64,000 nucleotides of DNA, taken from positions 1,625,541 to 1,689,540 of the forward strand of contig NC_019877.2 in assembly GCF_002234675.1 (NCBI RefSeq), read 5' to 3'. The position numbers and the translations under genes are program-made. Of this stretch, positions 32,914-45,910 are shown piece after piece (the first letter of the stretch is position 1; the number at the start of each line of letters is the position of its first letter). The notes beneath the pieces are model-generated. The model did not search any database and was not told the origin of the DNA. It worked only from the letters and a program-made list of their open reading frames with translations. This DNA is from Oryzias latipes (taxonomy: Eukaryota; Chordata; Actinopteri; Beloniformes; Adrianichthyidae).

Positions 32914-35345
32914 CACAGATGCATGCTGGGTAACTTGGTCTTAAGGACGGCTGCTGCAGAGTTTTGGAAAACAAAAAGTGTGAAAAGTGCTGCTCAGTTT
33001 CAGTGGGGTTTCTTCATCCTCGAAACCAGTTAAAGAACAGCAGGGCTGCCGTGCACGCGGCCGTGCACGTGACCTGTCGGTGCTAACAGCAGCCTCGCTC
33101 CTGCTGGGAACGCCTCTCTGACGCTTTGCCTCTGCACTGCGACGCTCTTGTCCTGCAGAAATGGGGGGGCCGATTTAGTTTCCGTGACGACGTGATGTTC
33201 ACTCAGCAGTTTTTGCACATTTGAAGCTGGTTTATTTTGTGGTAGTCTGTGTGCCTTTACAAAACAAAAAAGAGAACTCTAGTTTTTAAAAACGGTCTAA
33301 AAACAGTTTTTTTTAGACTTTCTTAGCATGAATGTTGACGGTGATGAGGGCGGCGAGCGGCGTGCACGGCGTCGCACGAGCCGGTCCAAAGAAGGGAAAC
33401 GGCTTTCCTCGCCTCCCGTGGTTACAGCTAAGGTAGATTCATATCGAGAAATGAGGATTGCAACATCGGTGATCACTCGTTTTACTGGAACTTTGAGGGA
33501 AAAACCCCTAAAGGCTGTTCAGAGGAAGCTGCCTCACTGAAGTGAAACCTCACGGGAAGATATTCTCGTCAGCCGAAGGGTTTCTGACTCCTTTAACACT
33601 ATTCAGAGGGAATCGGCATTTTCCTTCTGCTTCATTATGAATATCTCTTATGTGGGAGAGACGGAAGCAGCCGCCGGCTCCTCTGAGCTCATGAATCTGT
33701 GTTTGTTTCTGCTCTCTGAAAAACCTAAAAAACAGTCGATTGATGTCAACTCTGCGGGTTTGAACTGTTCAGATAATCCTCCACTTTAGGGGAAATGACT
33801 GAGTGGAAATCCTGAAAACGGCTTCTTAAACCGGGAGTTTGGAGCGTAGAGGGCCGGAAAAAGGCCAGAATAATGCGATGACTCACATCCCAAAACAAAG
33901 ATTAAAGCCTGTGGAGCCGCTCCGACTCTCTGTCTGCAGCCTCCAAATCCTCAAAGTGCTCCTTAAAGGGATCTTCAGGTCTGCGTGAGACGATCACCTT
34001 TGGTTTTTTTGCACATTCTTCTCAGCTGTCGCTCGCCCTTTACAGAAGCAGCAGAAGTTTTGCTGGAAGTCTTGAAAGCTGCTTTAGATTCCCGTCGGCG
34101 CACGTCAGAGTCGCTCATTCTCAGGCCAAACGTCCGTCAGCATTTCTTCACGACTCCTTTGGCTTTTGGAAGCTGTGAATTTCACCGTCTGACTTTCCTT
34201 CTCTGCACTTTTATGACTTATTGTTTCAGTCGTGTTTATTGTTGCTCTGCAGATAAGTTGTGTTGTAAAATCAGCCTGAACCTTCTTCAGCCGTCCTCTG
34301 CGGCCACTTGTTTGAACTCTGGCGGGGTTAGCGACGGCGGATCAAACTGAAACAACAACGGAAAGCCATAACAGCCGGAACGATTCCTACACTTCCCAGA
34401 TTTGCCTTTCAGAACTACAAATCAACTTTCCAGTTGTTTTGCCACGAAAAGGTTCAACATGTCTAAGATTGTTTTCTTCTCCTCTCTGTAAGTAAAGTGG
34501 AAATATTTTACTCTTAAGTTCATTTATATGCTGTTTCGAACTGTTTAATAAATCATAATTATTTTAAAATATTTTTTGTTTTTTGCTCGTTTTCTGCCAT
34601 CACCACTAGGTGGTGCTGTTCTCCTGTTCAAATCCTCTCAGCTGCATTAACTTCGGGCTAAAATATCTGCATAAGCAAATTTAGCTTTAGATGATGTGAG
34701 ATTTCTGGAATTTTTGTATTTATTCTTCCAGAGATACCAGATTTTAGTACCTTTCTAAAGTTTTGATGCCTTTCAGGCAGTAAAGATGCAGGATTTTAAA
34801 CAGGGGTGGCGTTCTTTCCTTTGGCTGCTGAGCAGAAAAATGCGTCTCTGGTCAGCGACTGTAAAAATCCACCACAAGCATTTCCTGAATGTTATGTAAG
34901 CTCAGTGTGAAGCAGTAAACATGCCATCGCACACCGAGGGGAAACTTTCAGCAGACTCTTCCGGACCGAGAAAACCGGGCTTTGGAGAAGGAGGAAAAAA
35001 AGCCCCTCATGGGCGCCGCGTTTCCCAGGAAGCTCGGTGTTTGTGGTCATTAGCCTGAAGCTTTTCAGGATGACCTGAAGCTGTCCCACCCCATCTGGAT
35101 TTCCCCTCTTAAAAACTCGGGACCAACTTTCTGCGTTTAGTTCTACACAAATTGACTGTTGCCATTTCAAACCCATCCAGCCTGTTTCCCAGTTTCAAAC
35201 CCCAGAGACGGTTCTTTTGTTCCTCATTTGTCCACAGAAGATGTTTCCAAAAGTTCTTTTTTTTTTTTTTGCTGTTGTTTTCCACAACCTTCTACACCAT
35301 AAATCACCAAATCCTCTTTTCTACGTTGTTTCTGGCCAGGCCTAA

Positions 35346-35447
35346 CCCTCGTGCTATCTTATGGGGTGACCCCAGATGACCCCGCTCCAACAGGCACGTT
35401 AACGTTGGGAGTGGGGTCATCTAGACCCCACAAGATAGCACAAGGGG
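35346..35447. mobile_element. foldback MITE, family B copy 2
   Basis: Imperfect hairpin sharing CACGTTAACGTTGGGAGTGG and GGGGTCATCT with the copy at 31894-32005. It starts CCCTCGTGCTATCTT and ends AAGATAGCACAAGGGG, with TAA on both sides. One arm is diverged or partly deleted. Confidence 0.6.
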
Positions 35448-35724
35448 TAAAGACCCACTCTGAAGACGGCATTTTTGACCTGTTCTTGTGACATTTTTAA
35501 TTCAAATTGTTGTAAATCAGGAGAAGACCAGAAAATGGTGTTTGAAAAAGATCCTACTTGGGACGTAAACGATACGCTGAGCTCTTGGCAACAGGAAGGG
35601 GGGCGGTGTTGCTTCTTGCCAACAGCCCATAGGTGAATTTCTAATCTTGAACACAGGCTTTTAAAATTGGGGCTAAAAGTTTATCTGGGCAAACCTGGGC
35701 AAAGGGGAGGGGTCTAGCTCTCTA

Positions 35725-35850
35725 CTGGTGTTCCACAGGGTTCTGTTGTCAGCCTCCTTCTGTTGTCCATCTACAATTCTGATTATAGCATTTACTCATT
35801 TTTTTTGTTCTATTTTGGCGAAACATGTATTAGTCTTATGCACCAGATCA
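35725..35850 (+). mobile_element. decayed LINE reverse-transcriptase fragment
   Basis: Encodes TGVPQGSVV, the conserved motif-B region of non-LTR reverse transcriptases, then loses similarity within tens of residues. Confidence 0.45.
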
Positions 35851-36544
35851 CACGACATCAGGAAAAAGACATCCTCAGATATTCAGAGATTGACCTTTTA
35901 AATTCTGAGAGAAAAATGGAAGTTAGGATTGGGAAACGGGAACATCTACTTCCCAGCAGGTAAGAAGTGAAGCATTCAGATCAACACAAAGATGCACTGC
36001 ACGCTGTTCAGGACTCTGCTCTGGCCTTCTGACACCCCCAAACCAACACTGACTGGGATTCAGATGAACTCCTCAGCTCCTCCATCCACAAAGGTGGACT
36101 AGACCATCCAAAACTGTATTTTCTCCTAGCAAATCTCTGATTTTTAGACCTTTTCCTCACAGTTGAGTTTGCTTCTGACTGTTCTTGACCACATTTTTGT
36201 TTTCGTCGTCTACACGCGTCGTCCAGAATCACAAAGTCAGAACCTTTGAACCTAAAGCCCAGCTCATGGATCCATGTGAACAAAGAGCAGATTATCCGCA
36301 CATTCCCGCCCTGCTTACCCGACTCTTACCTGCGTCTCATTTAAGCGCAGCAGTGAGTTACCTAACACCTTCTCCCGTAAACCCGATTACCCCGCGACCC
36401 GACTGACCACGTATGTTGAAGGGGGAAAGATGGGGCAACGCTCCAAGGATTGGCATGGCAGGTAGGGTCCTCTTGACCCACAAGGTCACGGGGGGAGGAG
36501 CCATCAGGGCTTTTCATTGTTCTTGTTTATGTAAATGTCAATGA

Positions 36545-36600
36545 TCCGTCTTGGTGTTCCACAGGGTTCTGTTCTTGGCCTCCTCCACCTACAGTTTTAG
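36545..36600 (+). mobile_element. decayed LINE reverse-transcriptase fragment
   Basis: Encodes LGVPQGSVLGLL, the same motif-B signature as at 35725. The remnant is very short. Confidence 0.45.
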
Positions 36601-38204
36601 CGTTAACTCACAGAGAACCAGCAACAACACGACAACGTAAAAAGTTGGAACGCATTTTGATTAAAAGATTTGGGACTTCAGCAAACTCACCTGTGGCCCC
36701 CCCCCTCTGGTCATTGCAGCATCTTTCATGATAGATTTTGGTGCAACGCAGATCTCCAGCTTTTCATTTCAGAACCCACAATCCTGCATGGAGGCTTTAT
36801 TTGAAAACCTCTTTCATAACTGTTAGTTATACACATTTAAAGCTGTAGTTCACAATAACCATGAATGACCCCCCGTTGGGTCTGCAGCACCCCCATCTGT
36901 CCAACTCCCGCTTTCTGTTCCTCTTCGGTACGAGACCCAAAGAGACCAACTCCTCATTTCCCTGCAGCCAATCAGAATGCCGAGCTTTTCTCAGACTGTG
37001 GCTTAGACGGATCCGTCATTGGTCTGGAGAGCATTAAGTGCCTGTCAAAGTAAGACCCCCCCCACCCCCCACCCTTCAGGGAAGCTGATAGGTGAGGCCA
37101 ATAAATTAGATCACTGACTGGAAACCTGTAGCTGAAACTTTTTCACACAAAAATCTTTGATGCATCTAACAAAACTCTCCCACAGAACCTTCTTTGGTCA
37201 GAAAGGACCTATAACCCGGCATGTGTTGGGACGTGGGTAAAGCCTGGGTTACGAATAGAGGCTTTGTTCTCTGTAGCACAGATTCTCTAGAGATGTTTTA
37301 GAAAATAGCAGCAATTATTGACAGAGCTTCTCTCAAATCCAAGCATTTAAAAAAATGTTTAATTCTTTTGAAACTGCGTTCATTCTTGGACACCAGAAAC
37401 TTTTCAATGAAGTGATTCTCTGCCTGAGTAAGTGGTTAATACCTTCATCGATCATCTGGCTCTCATCTTCATTTGCAACCTCAACAAAACATAAAGCAAA
37501 TAAAAAGAAATAGAAATTAGCATCTTCAAACAACACTGTTTAAAGGAACATGGAGTGCAGAGTGAAGAAATCATGTGCCTTTGTACATGTACATGTGATG
37601 ATGCCTTCATCCCAAATGTTCTCACGTGTTGGGTGGTCAAAATGATCAAACGTGTACGAAATATCAAGGTTGTAGACTGTTCAGTCAACCTGCAGAGAGA
37701 AAATGTTCATGTAAATTCTTTCTAAGGAGATGCTGTGGGCGGCAGGTTGTAGTGATCGTATACAATACGCAAGAGTGAAGTAAGCAAGACGCAGGGGTGT
37801 TTTACGGATTTTTATTTTTTCAACTTCGTAAAATACTTGTGTGCAGCCCATGCATGCAGCATTGTGCATGGTCAGTAAGGAGCCACACCTTACCAATGAC
37901 TAGAGTGTGGCGTGAGGACGCCGTACGACAGCATCACCTGTACGTGGGTTTAACGTCTATTAACCCTACAGATACTTCACAAAACACCTACCACATGCAC
38001 GACAATGGTACGTTCCATTTTCACGATGTCCAATGAGGTGGTCATACGAGTCTTGAAATAAACTGCGAGACACGCCTAGACTCCCCCTTACGATGCAGCT
38101 ACTCCTCTCTACGACCTTCCATCGACCTGGAAAACCTGCAACACCCAACCTCCTGTACGGGTGCATGTGACTACGGCTTAAATCCTATTTAACTGACACA
38201 AGTA

Positions 38205-38900
38205 TTCTCTGACCGGAGAAAGGTAGCTTGCCATCTCTCGGTGGGTGGAGTATCCTTACCCCAGGTGGAGAAGTTTAAATATCTGGGGGTCCTGTTCACG
38301 AGTGAGGGAAGACCGGAGCGTGAGATTGACAGGCGGATCGGAGCGGTGTCCGTAGTTATGCGGGCGCTGTATCGGTCCGTGGTGAAGAGAGAGCTGAGCC
38401 GAAAAGCAAAGCTCTCAATTTACCGGTCGATCTTCGTTCCAATACTCACCTATGGTCATGAGCTATGGGTCATGACCGAAAGAACGAGATCCCGAATACA
38501 AGCGGCTGAAATGAGCTTCCTCCGTGGGGTGGCGGGGCGCTCCCTTAGAGATAGGGTGAGAAGCTCGGCCACCCGCGGGGAGCTCTGAGTAGAACCGCTT
38601 CTCCTCCACATCGAAAGGAGCCAGTTGAGGTGGCTTGGGCATGTAGTCCGGATGCCTCCTGGACGCCTCCCTGGAGAGGTGTTCCGGGCATGTCCCACTG
38701 GGCGGAGGCCCCGGGGAAGACCCAGGACACGCTGGAGAGACCATGTCTCTCTGCTGGCCTGGGAACGCCTCGGGGTTCCCCTAGAGGAGCTGGAGGAAGT
38801 GGCTGGGGTGAGGGAAGTCTGGGCATCTCTGCTTAGACTGCTGCCCCCGCGACCCGGTCCCGGATAAGCAGAGGAAGATGGATGGATGGATGGATGGAAG
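38205..38900 (+). mobile_element. 5'-truncated Rex3-like LINE, one nonsense codon, GATG tail
   Basis: Encodes the C-terminal end of a fish non-LTR reverse transcriptase. Seen in one frame are VEKFKYLGVLFTSEGRPE, VMRALYRSVVKRELSRKAKL, PILTYGHELWVMTERTRSRI, AAEMSFLRGVAGRSLRDRV, then LRWLGHVVRMPPGRLPGEVF and RGRPRTRWRDHVSLLAWERL, ending PPRPGPG. A TGA at 38586-38588 interrupts the frame where relatives have GGA (Gly); no frameshift separates the two parts. The coding end is followed by (GATG)n to about 38897, the tail type described for Rex3. The low decay suggests a fairly recent insertion. Confidence 0.85.
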
Positions 38901-40030
38901 TATTCTGTGCTAGAACGTCATTGGTTGAATATTCATTCTGTAATCAAGCTTTACTTGAAGGTTGTGGAGTGAGGGGAGCTTCTCTGACAGGAATCCTGAC
39001 TTCATCAAGAACATTGACTGTTTCTGTAACACTTTCACTGTTCAAAGGTAATTTAGTGTTTTGGACTGTTGGAGCCGTCCTCGGTAGGAGTTACATTCAT
39101 AAAAAGAAATGTTTGCTCAAGGTTTTTCTTTTTTTAAAGAAACCCAATTTCTGTTTTGTTGGCTTTGGTTTCTGACTGTGCTGCTTTTCTGACCTCACTA
39201 ATGTCTTTTCATTATTAGACACACATTATTTCTTGTGAAGATTGGATCCAAATACTTTGAAAATAGTTGTAGAACCCGCCCCGGATTGGTTTGGGAGTTT
39301 TCACACATCTGACGGATGCAGATCAACAGGCTGCCAAAACATGAGCTTTTACAGAGGCTCAGACCGACTCGTGATCAGTAATTAGACAACAACTGACCAA
39401 GTTTTGAAATATCCCATCATGCAGTTCCTCTGAGGTTTTATTTATTTGTGTAACTTTAGAACCAGAAGACGAGAACTGAAAGACGACGAAACCAAACCTC
39501 CAAGCCAGGAAAAAACACTAAATGTATTCTTTTGCTGAGCTACGCTCCATTTGAAGTGGCTTGTAATTTCACCATGACAATAAGGCTTCTCTTCTTTCTC
39601 GAGCTGGACGGTTCTCCAGAACTGACATCAGTCAAAACAATAGGAATTCTTGTGTTGTGACGGAAATGTGGCAGATATCTAATTCAATTTAATTGTGTTT
39701 ATATGGCGCGAAATCACACCAACAGTCCTCTCAGAGGGCTGTGTTATCTAATTACACCTTCCCTTCAAACAGAAATGGAATGATGAGCAGATGATGTCCG
39801 TCTTACAGGAATTCTATTTATTTATTGAAGTTTGCTAAATATTTATGACTTAATTTTAAAATAAAATAAAACGTTTTTTTCCCTTTAATTTATGTAAAAA
39901 AAGTTGTAGGTAGATGTTTTATCCCACATAAATTATAATCAACTGAATTACAGTAAATTTAACTTTTAGCTTTTCAATTGAAAATTATTACAAATCACTT
40001 ATGGGACAGAATGCTGGGCATCGTAACTGT

Positions 40031-40738
40031 GCGTCCATCTATCCATCCGTCCATCCATCCATCCATGCATGCATCCATCCATCCCTCCCTCCCTCCATCT
40101 ATCCATTCATCCCCCCCTCCCTCCATTTATCCATCCATCCATCCATTCATCCATCCATCCATCCATTCGCCCCCCTCCCTCCCTCCCTCCCTCCCTCCCT
40201 CCCTCCCTCCCTCCATCCATCTATCCATCCATCCTTCCATCCATCTATCAATCCATTCATCCATTCATCCATCCATCCATCTATCCATCCATCCATCCGT
40301 CCATCCATCCATCCATTCATCCATCAATCCATTCATCCCCCCCTCCCTCCATTTATCCATCCATCATCTATTCATCCATCCATCCATCCATTCACCCCCC
40401 TCCCTCCCTCCCTCCCTCCCTCCATTCATCCATCCATCCATCCATCCATCCATTCATCCATCTATCCATCCATCCATCCATCCATCCATCCATTCACCCC
40501 CCCTCCCTCCCTCCCTCCCTCCCTCTATTTATCCATCCATCCCTCCATCCATCCATCCATCCATCCATTCACCCCCCCTCCCTCCCTCCCTCCCTCCCTC
40601 CCTCCCTCCATCCATTCACCCCCCCTCCCTCTTTCCCTCCCTCCCTCCATCCATCCATCCATCCATTCACCCCCCCTCCCTCCCTCCCTCCCTCCATTCA
40701 TCCATCCATCCATTCATCCATACCTCCATCCATCCATC
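40031..40738. repeat. (CATC)n/(CCTC)n compound microsatellite, about 0.7 kb
   Basis: Alternating blocks of CATC, CCTC and CATT tetramers with C runs. All three plus-strand frames stay open because the 4-bp unit has no stop, producing long PSIHPSIHP-type pseudo-proteins. Confidence 0.95.
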
Positions 40739-42599
40739 AATGTAGTCATTTTTTCACAATACTCCAATGAAATTAATGTTTTTAATATGTTCCTGTGACC
40801 TTTTCTCATGATGGAGGACACATAAAAAGAATTACTATAAGATTAAAATTGCATTTATGAGTATTTCTTTATTCAGATCAATTTTTTTTTACATTGGATG
40901 GATAGAAATGAGCCTGTTTTTATCAAACATAATCATTAGAAGTAGATTTTGTTGCTGCAATGTTGCGTCACGATGGAAAAACCATTTTGATCTTGACTTC
41001 AAAGTATTGACTGTATGTGAGAACTACACTGACTGGCCCCGCCCCCTTGGAATTCCAAACATGAAGTTCTCTCAAAATCCTCAAAATAGACCTCTATAGA
41101 TAAATAAACAGCTGTTACTCAGTATTTCATTGGTCAGAAGAATCGTTTTTGGTTGGATACCTTTTTTTTTACGTCCTTAATAGTGCTCTTATTTTTTATG
41201 AATTTATTTCTGTAGTGTAAGTTATTGAAGTTATAAACTGACCAATCAGATGCCTTAATAAAAGTAGTTGGATTCAACCGAGTGGAAGGGGTGTGGCCCT
41301 ACAACAAACTCACTCCTGATTGGTAAAAGAAGTTACCATAGAAACTCAGACTGACTCAAACCCATCACTGTTTACTGATGACGCCTGGCTCCAACATGGC
41401 GGCCTACATATCGGGAGAAATAGCAACCGAATTGACTTCAGAGAAACCAATTTGATGTGATTTGAATCGCAATAGCCTAAATATAAACGTGAAATCATTT
41501 CTGCTAATAGCGTTCTCTTCAGGTTTACACTTCTGTGTCCAGACTTTAAAAAAAGGAACACAACTTATCAAATTAGCTGTTTCTAGTCTTTATGAAAACA
41601 TTTCATTTCTCTGTTTAAAGCATTCTGAATTAGACAAAAACAGCAAAATACAACTTTTTCAAGAAGTCTATGGAGCAAAGTTATTTTTCGCACTTTGGGC
41701 AAATTTAGAAAAGCAAAGGCACTTCTTCCTACCTCTGGTTTCAGAGTCTGCAGTTATACAAATACAGTTTTTCAAATATTCAGGAAGGTCGTGTGTTAAT
41801 GTTAATAACCAGAGAATTAAAGTTTTCTTATTTCTTTCTTATTTCTCTTTCTCGATCATCGACTGGTAAGAAACAAACAAAAAAAACAGCTGTTTGAAGA
41901 AATGTGATGCGATTCCACTGAATATTGGCTGGAAAAAAATAATAAGAAAAAAATCTAGTTTCCTACGAAACCATGTGGCCTGTCCAAACAAAGTTTGTTG
42001 ACATTTCTGTGTATTTACCTCATATGTGATCATAAACTCTGGATCAAATTTGCCGCTTTATCCCTGGAACTAGAAAAATAAATTGAGAAAAAAACTTCAA
42101 TTGAAATGGAGGTGAAACGGGATCCTGCTGGGAAGCGTTATGTCATAAATCATTTCAGCATTCAGCTTTTACAGAAATGTGATTCAGCAGCAGCCTTTAT
42201 GGGACGACCTGGGGGTTTCCAATCTCCCCAAAGAGGCCGCCAGTGATGGAAAAAACAAGACTTGGAAGGGCAGCAGATGTTCTGATCCAGAGTAAATTTT
42301 TTTTTTACAGGACCCTCTGTCCATCAACCTACAAAAACAAGTATTCTGTAATCAGTGACATTGAATAAAAAAGAGCCATATTCAGTGTTTGAAGAATCTT
42401 TATTAGCTGTTCTTAGGTATTTTAATTTTCCCCTGAGGCTATTAGATTATTAATCCTGTCAAGTATTTTAAAATTCCACGTCACTTTTTGTATCTTTGCA
42501 ATCAGCGTAGTATTTTTGATTTGATTTTGTTTACTTCCAGTTCCATTTACCTCCTTGTTGCGTTCTTATTGTGTTTTTAATCCTGAATTGCTTCATGTA

Positions 42600-42970
42600 G
42601 ATAAGATAAAGATACTTTATTGATCCCAGCTTGGAAATTGGGTTGTTGCAGCGTCAGCGTTGGCCTCAAGATACAAACATACAAACAACAGAGAACAGAA
42701 TAATCAATCAGAAAGAAACATCAGTGAAAAACAGTTGTATTGCATGACAGCTCTGGTGAGAAACAGACAGACCTTAAATGAGTTTATCTATTGCAAATAG
42801 ATAAGTTATAGAGTCCAATGGAGTGAGGTAGGAAAGATCTCCTGTAGCTGTGGGTGTGACGTTACCCTATTGGAGAAGGAGCTCTGCTGACCATCAAGAC
42901 CAGGATGTAGAGGATGCTCCGGATTATCCATGATGGATACGATCTTATTTAAAGTCCTCCTCTCCCTCAC
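42600..42970 (-). mobile_element. antisense LINE 3' fragment
   Basis: The plus strand reads ACTTTATTGATCCCAGCTTG, the reversed 3' end of a common fish LINE. The minus strand upstream of it encodes a degenerate C-terminus (about NPEHPLHPGL ... FSNRVTSHPQLQEIFPTSL). Confidence 0.5.
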
Positions 42971-43689
42971 AGCTTCAAACGTGTCTATTTTACATCTGAT
43001 TATGTATGTTTGAGCATCAGCTCTACATTTATATCAGTTTATATTTTACATTACTTTTAACAAGAAGCAATATCCAGACCAGAGCTAAAATAAATAAATA
43101 AATACAAAAAAAAAAAAACGACTTGAAGTTTTAGAAATACATCAAAAAATCTATCAGTACTTGACCCTTTTTGTGCCCCTCCCCCGTACACATGGTCGTT
43201 TTCTTTTTCTGCACGATAGTTGATACTAACTTAGTTTTTGTTATTTTGTTTGTATGGGATTCATTTTTCTGTTATTAGCAGATATAAAGATAAGTAAAGT
43301 AAATTTCAGCTGGCAGATAAGAAATATTTATGTGAAATAAGAGTCTGCATTTTAACAAACCTAAACTGGGGAGTAGACAGCAGGCCGAATTCGATCCTTT
43401 TGCTGCTTCTTATAATTTTTTAAAAGTTTTTTTTGTGTTTCAATTACTTTTTGCTGAAACACCACATAAGTGAACTAATCTACACTGTAACAGTTTGGTC
43501 CAAATTTAGTATTTTAACTTAAAAAAACATAAACATCCTTAATAGACTTCTTTTTTGTTGCAAATTCTAATTTTCTCCCAGCAAGCTTTAGGATAGATTT
43601 TAAATTTATTTTGCAAGTTTATTAAAGCTTAAATGAAATTTGACCTTCTTTTTAAAAATAATCAGATTTACTTTTAGTTTATGACCCTC

Positions 43690-44085
43690 CCAGACCCCCC
43701 CAGATCCACAGGTGCTGGTCTGCTGGTGGTTCGCAGGTCAGAACAAAAACTCACGGCAAGGCCACATGTCAGCACCGTGGACCTCACCTGTGGAACAGCC
43801 TGCCTGGGGATGTGAGGGCTTAATCCACTGTGGAGGTTTTCCAGAAAAACTATATAGCTTTTAAATAGTTTTCACATTTAATTAGATTTTGTTCATTTTG
43901 TTAATATTTAATTTGATTTATTTTCCTTGTATTTGTGGAATGTGTATGTGTGTAGGGTTTTTATTTGTTGTTTTTATTTTTTGTTATTATTTATGTCATG
44001 TAAAGCACTTTGAGATATACAACCTTTTTAGCAGGGAAAGTGCTACATGAATAAAGTTGAATTTGAATTAAATAAAAGTTTTAAA
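43690..44085 (+). mobile_element. LINE-derived 3' end (L2-like)
   Basis: A degenerate WNSLPGDVR-type coding end near 43790 is followed by the 3' UTR hallmark TGTAAAGCACTTTGAGATA and an ATGAATAAAGTTGAATTTGA tail. 5'-truncated. Confidence 0.55.
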
Positions 44086-44389
44086 AGGTAACTCAAGAAA
44101 TTAATTTTGAAATAATTTGGCCAAGCTATCAAATTGAAGACTTTGATCATTTATATCTGAACTCCAGTTCCTATAGTTACACTTATCTGTATATTTTTTA
44201 ATACATGTTAACTGACTTCTATAAAAAAGATACGCCCTCTTGTGGTAATTTATATTTAAAAACCTACTGTGTTGAATAGGTTACAAAACAGCTTTGAATG
44301 ATTTCAACTTGATTTTACACAAACTTGTCAAAAAATGACACATAATACAGTAATAATCTTGAACCCTGTGTTTGTGTGCGAACTTGTTT

Positions 44390-45910
44390 TTAGTACTTTG
44401 TCAGGACCATCTCTGGTGTACTCACCAACCTATGAGGACTAACAGGCTATTGGGGACATTTGGTTTCATCCATAAAAAAAACAATTTACAGGCCTCTGCT
44501 TAGGTGTAGGGCAAATGAGGCAAAAGGTGTTGGTTTGGGGTTTAAGTTGGGCATCAAGATTAAGATGCTGGTTAGGGGGGACTGGGCCCTTGGCAAGGGC
44601 AGCCGTGTTCCCTGGGTGCTGGCTTCCTGGGCCTGGCAGCCCTCTCTTCACGCAGGGAGAAGGATCCCTGAGCTTTCTGGCAAGGCCAAGAGCCGGGGAT
44701 AACATCACACCTGAGCCGGGGGGTGTCCATGTCCCTGTGGTGTGGGTCCTGGTCCCTGCCCCTGAGTGCTGGGCCTCGCCAAATTTCCAACTGTGGCTGA
44801 GCCTGGTCGGGCCATGTTTACAACACTTCTTGTGGACCCCCTCTTCTCCTGGGTGCCCTCCTCCTGGGCGGGGGCGGCTGGCCCCTGCCTTGCTCCTTCC
44901 TAGACCAACCATGGGCCGGGTGGGTGGCTGCTGAGTGGGTGGCTGCCTGGAGCGCGGGCGGGTCTTCTTTGAGGGGTCCTGGCTCGTACCTGGGGTTGGG
45001 GCGGGGGCATGCCCAGAACTCCTGGGTGGGGATGAGGTGCTCGCCTGGGGCTGTGGGCGCTCTTCTGGGGCGGGGCCGTGCATTGGGCACTCCCGGCGCG
45101 GCAGGGGGGCTTCCCCCATGCCTCCCTGCTCTCTGGATCTGGGGGCCCCCCGGCGGTCCTGCTGGTCATGGCCTGGGTGGCGGATGTGATTGCCCAGGGG
45201 GCTGTTGTTCTCTACCTGCTGCCGTGTGGCGTTGGGTAGTTCTGGCTGCCGCAGCTGGGGCGGCGGGGGTCTTGGTGTGGGGATGACTGGGCACTCTCCC
45301 TCCTTTTTACATTCCAACATCCATTTTAGAAAAACATAAAGACTCACTTGAGCATAGGTTTTAGCTCACCTTTGCACAAATAGTTTGTGTGATTGAATGA
45401 AATGATTCACACTATTTGGTTTGAATGCATAAGTATGCATGTGGGAACATTATCTGTATTGTGTACATGTTGACATTTTTTGGAGCCAACAGGTATGTTT
45501 GTAACATTTGAGTGTGTGTGTGGACAGGCCCCGCCCCTTCTAAATTTGTTTTACATCTGAACCTGACCGTAATGATAAACATCCAGAAACTTGTTGCTTT
45601 ATGCTGCTTCATGGTTTTACCCCCCTCCCCTCCTATTATCACCCTCCTATCCCCCCACTCTAATATCCCTCTCTCTTCTTCCCTCCTTTCCTTTTGCATC
45701 TGCTCCATCACAAAAGATTTTGATTAAAATCAATAAAGTTTGGCCTCATATTACAAAAGGGGTTTATGCAGACATACCTCTGGTTTGTCAGTAGAGTCAT
45801 AACCCCTGTTGTTGAAGTAAAATATGTCCAACACAAGAGGCCTTCAGCTCTCATCTGTCTGCCCAGCTGTTGGACAGGACAAGTAAAAAAAAATACTGGT
45901 TATGTTGTAA
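44390..45910. mobile_element. GC-rich element of unknown class (tentative boundaries)
   Basis: A block at about 44560-45300 is strongly G-rich on plus, with recurring GGGC/TGGC/CTGGG words, between AT-rich flanks. It is followed by ordinary sequence with a C/T-rich stretch (45610-45700) and AATCAATAAAGTTTGGCCTC (45729-45748). The sharp compositional edges and the polyadenylation-like end suggest an inserted element, but no transposase, terminal repeat or target duplication was found. A 293-residue minus ORF (44466-45347) inside it is Pro/Arg-rich and looks compositional. Confidence 0.35.

Larger units (their letters stand above)
32914..38200. other. intergenic, gene-poor
   Basis: About 5.3 kb past ubtd1. 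It contains the family B MITE copy (35346-35447), two short decayed LINE reverse-transcriptase pieces (near 35725 and 36545) and no recognisable host gene. The ubtd1 polyadenylation site was not located. Confidence 0.55.
38901..44450. other. intergenic, repeat-rich, no host gene seen
   Basis: Between the Rex3-like copy and the GC-rich element. It holds a short non-LTR tail-like piece near 39685-39740 (TTTATATGGCGCGAAATCAC), the CATC/CCTC array, and LINE pieces at 42600-42970 and 43690-44085. The rest is AT-rich unique sequence. Confidence 0.55.

Noticed and set aside
37966-38166. Minus ORF ending HCRACGRCFVKYL, zinc-finger-like
   Set aside because: Only one short CxxC pair, no second His/Cys pair in place, no neighbouring exon; too weak to call.
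39978-40798. Three long plus-strand ORFs (233-265 aa) rich in PSIHP
   Set aside because: Pure translation of a tetranucleotide repeat that has no stop codon in any frame; not a gene.
44466-45347. 293-aa minus-strand ORF
   Set aside because: Lies in a strand-biased G-rich block; Pro/Arg/Gly-rich, with overlapping ORFs in other frames. No family resemblance.
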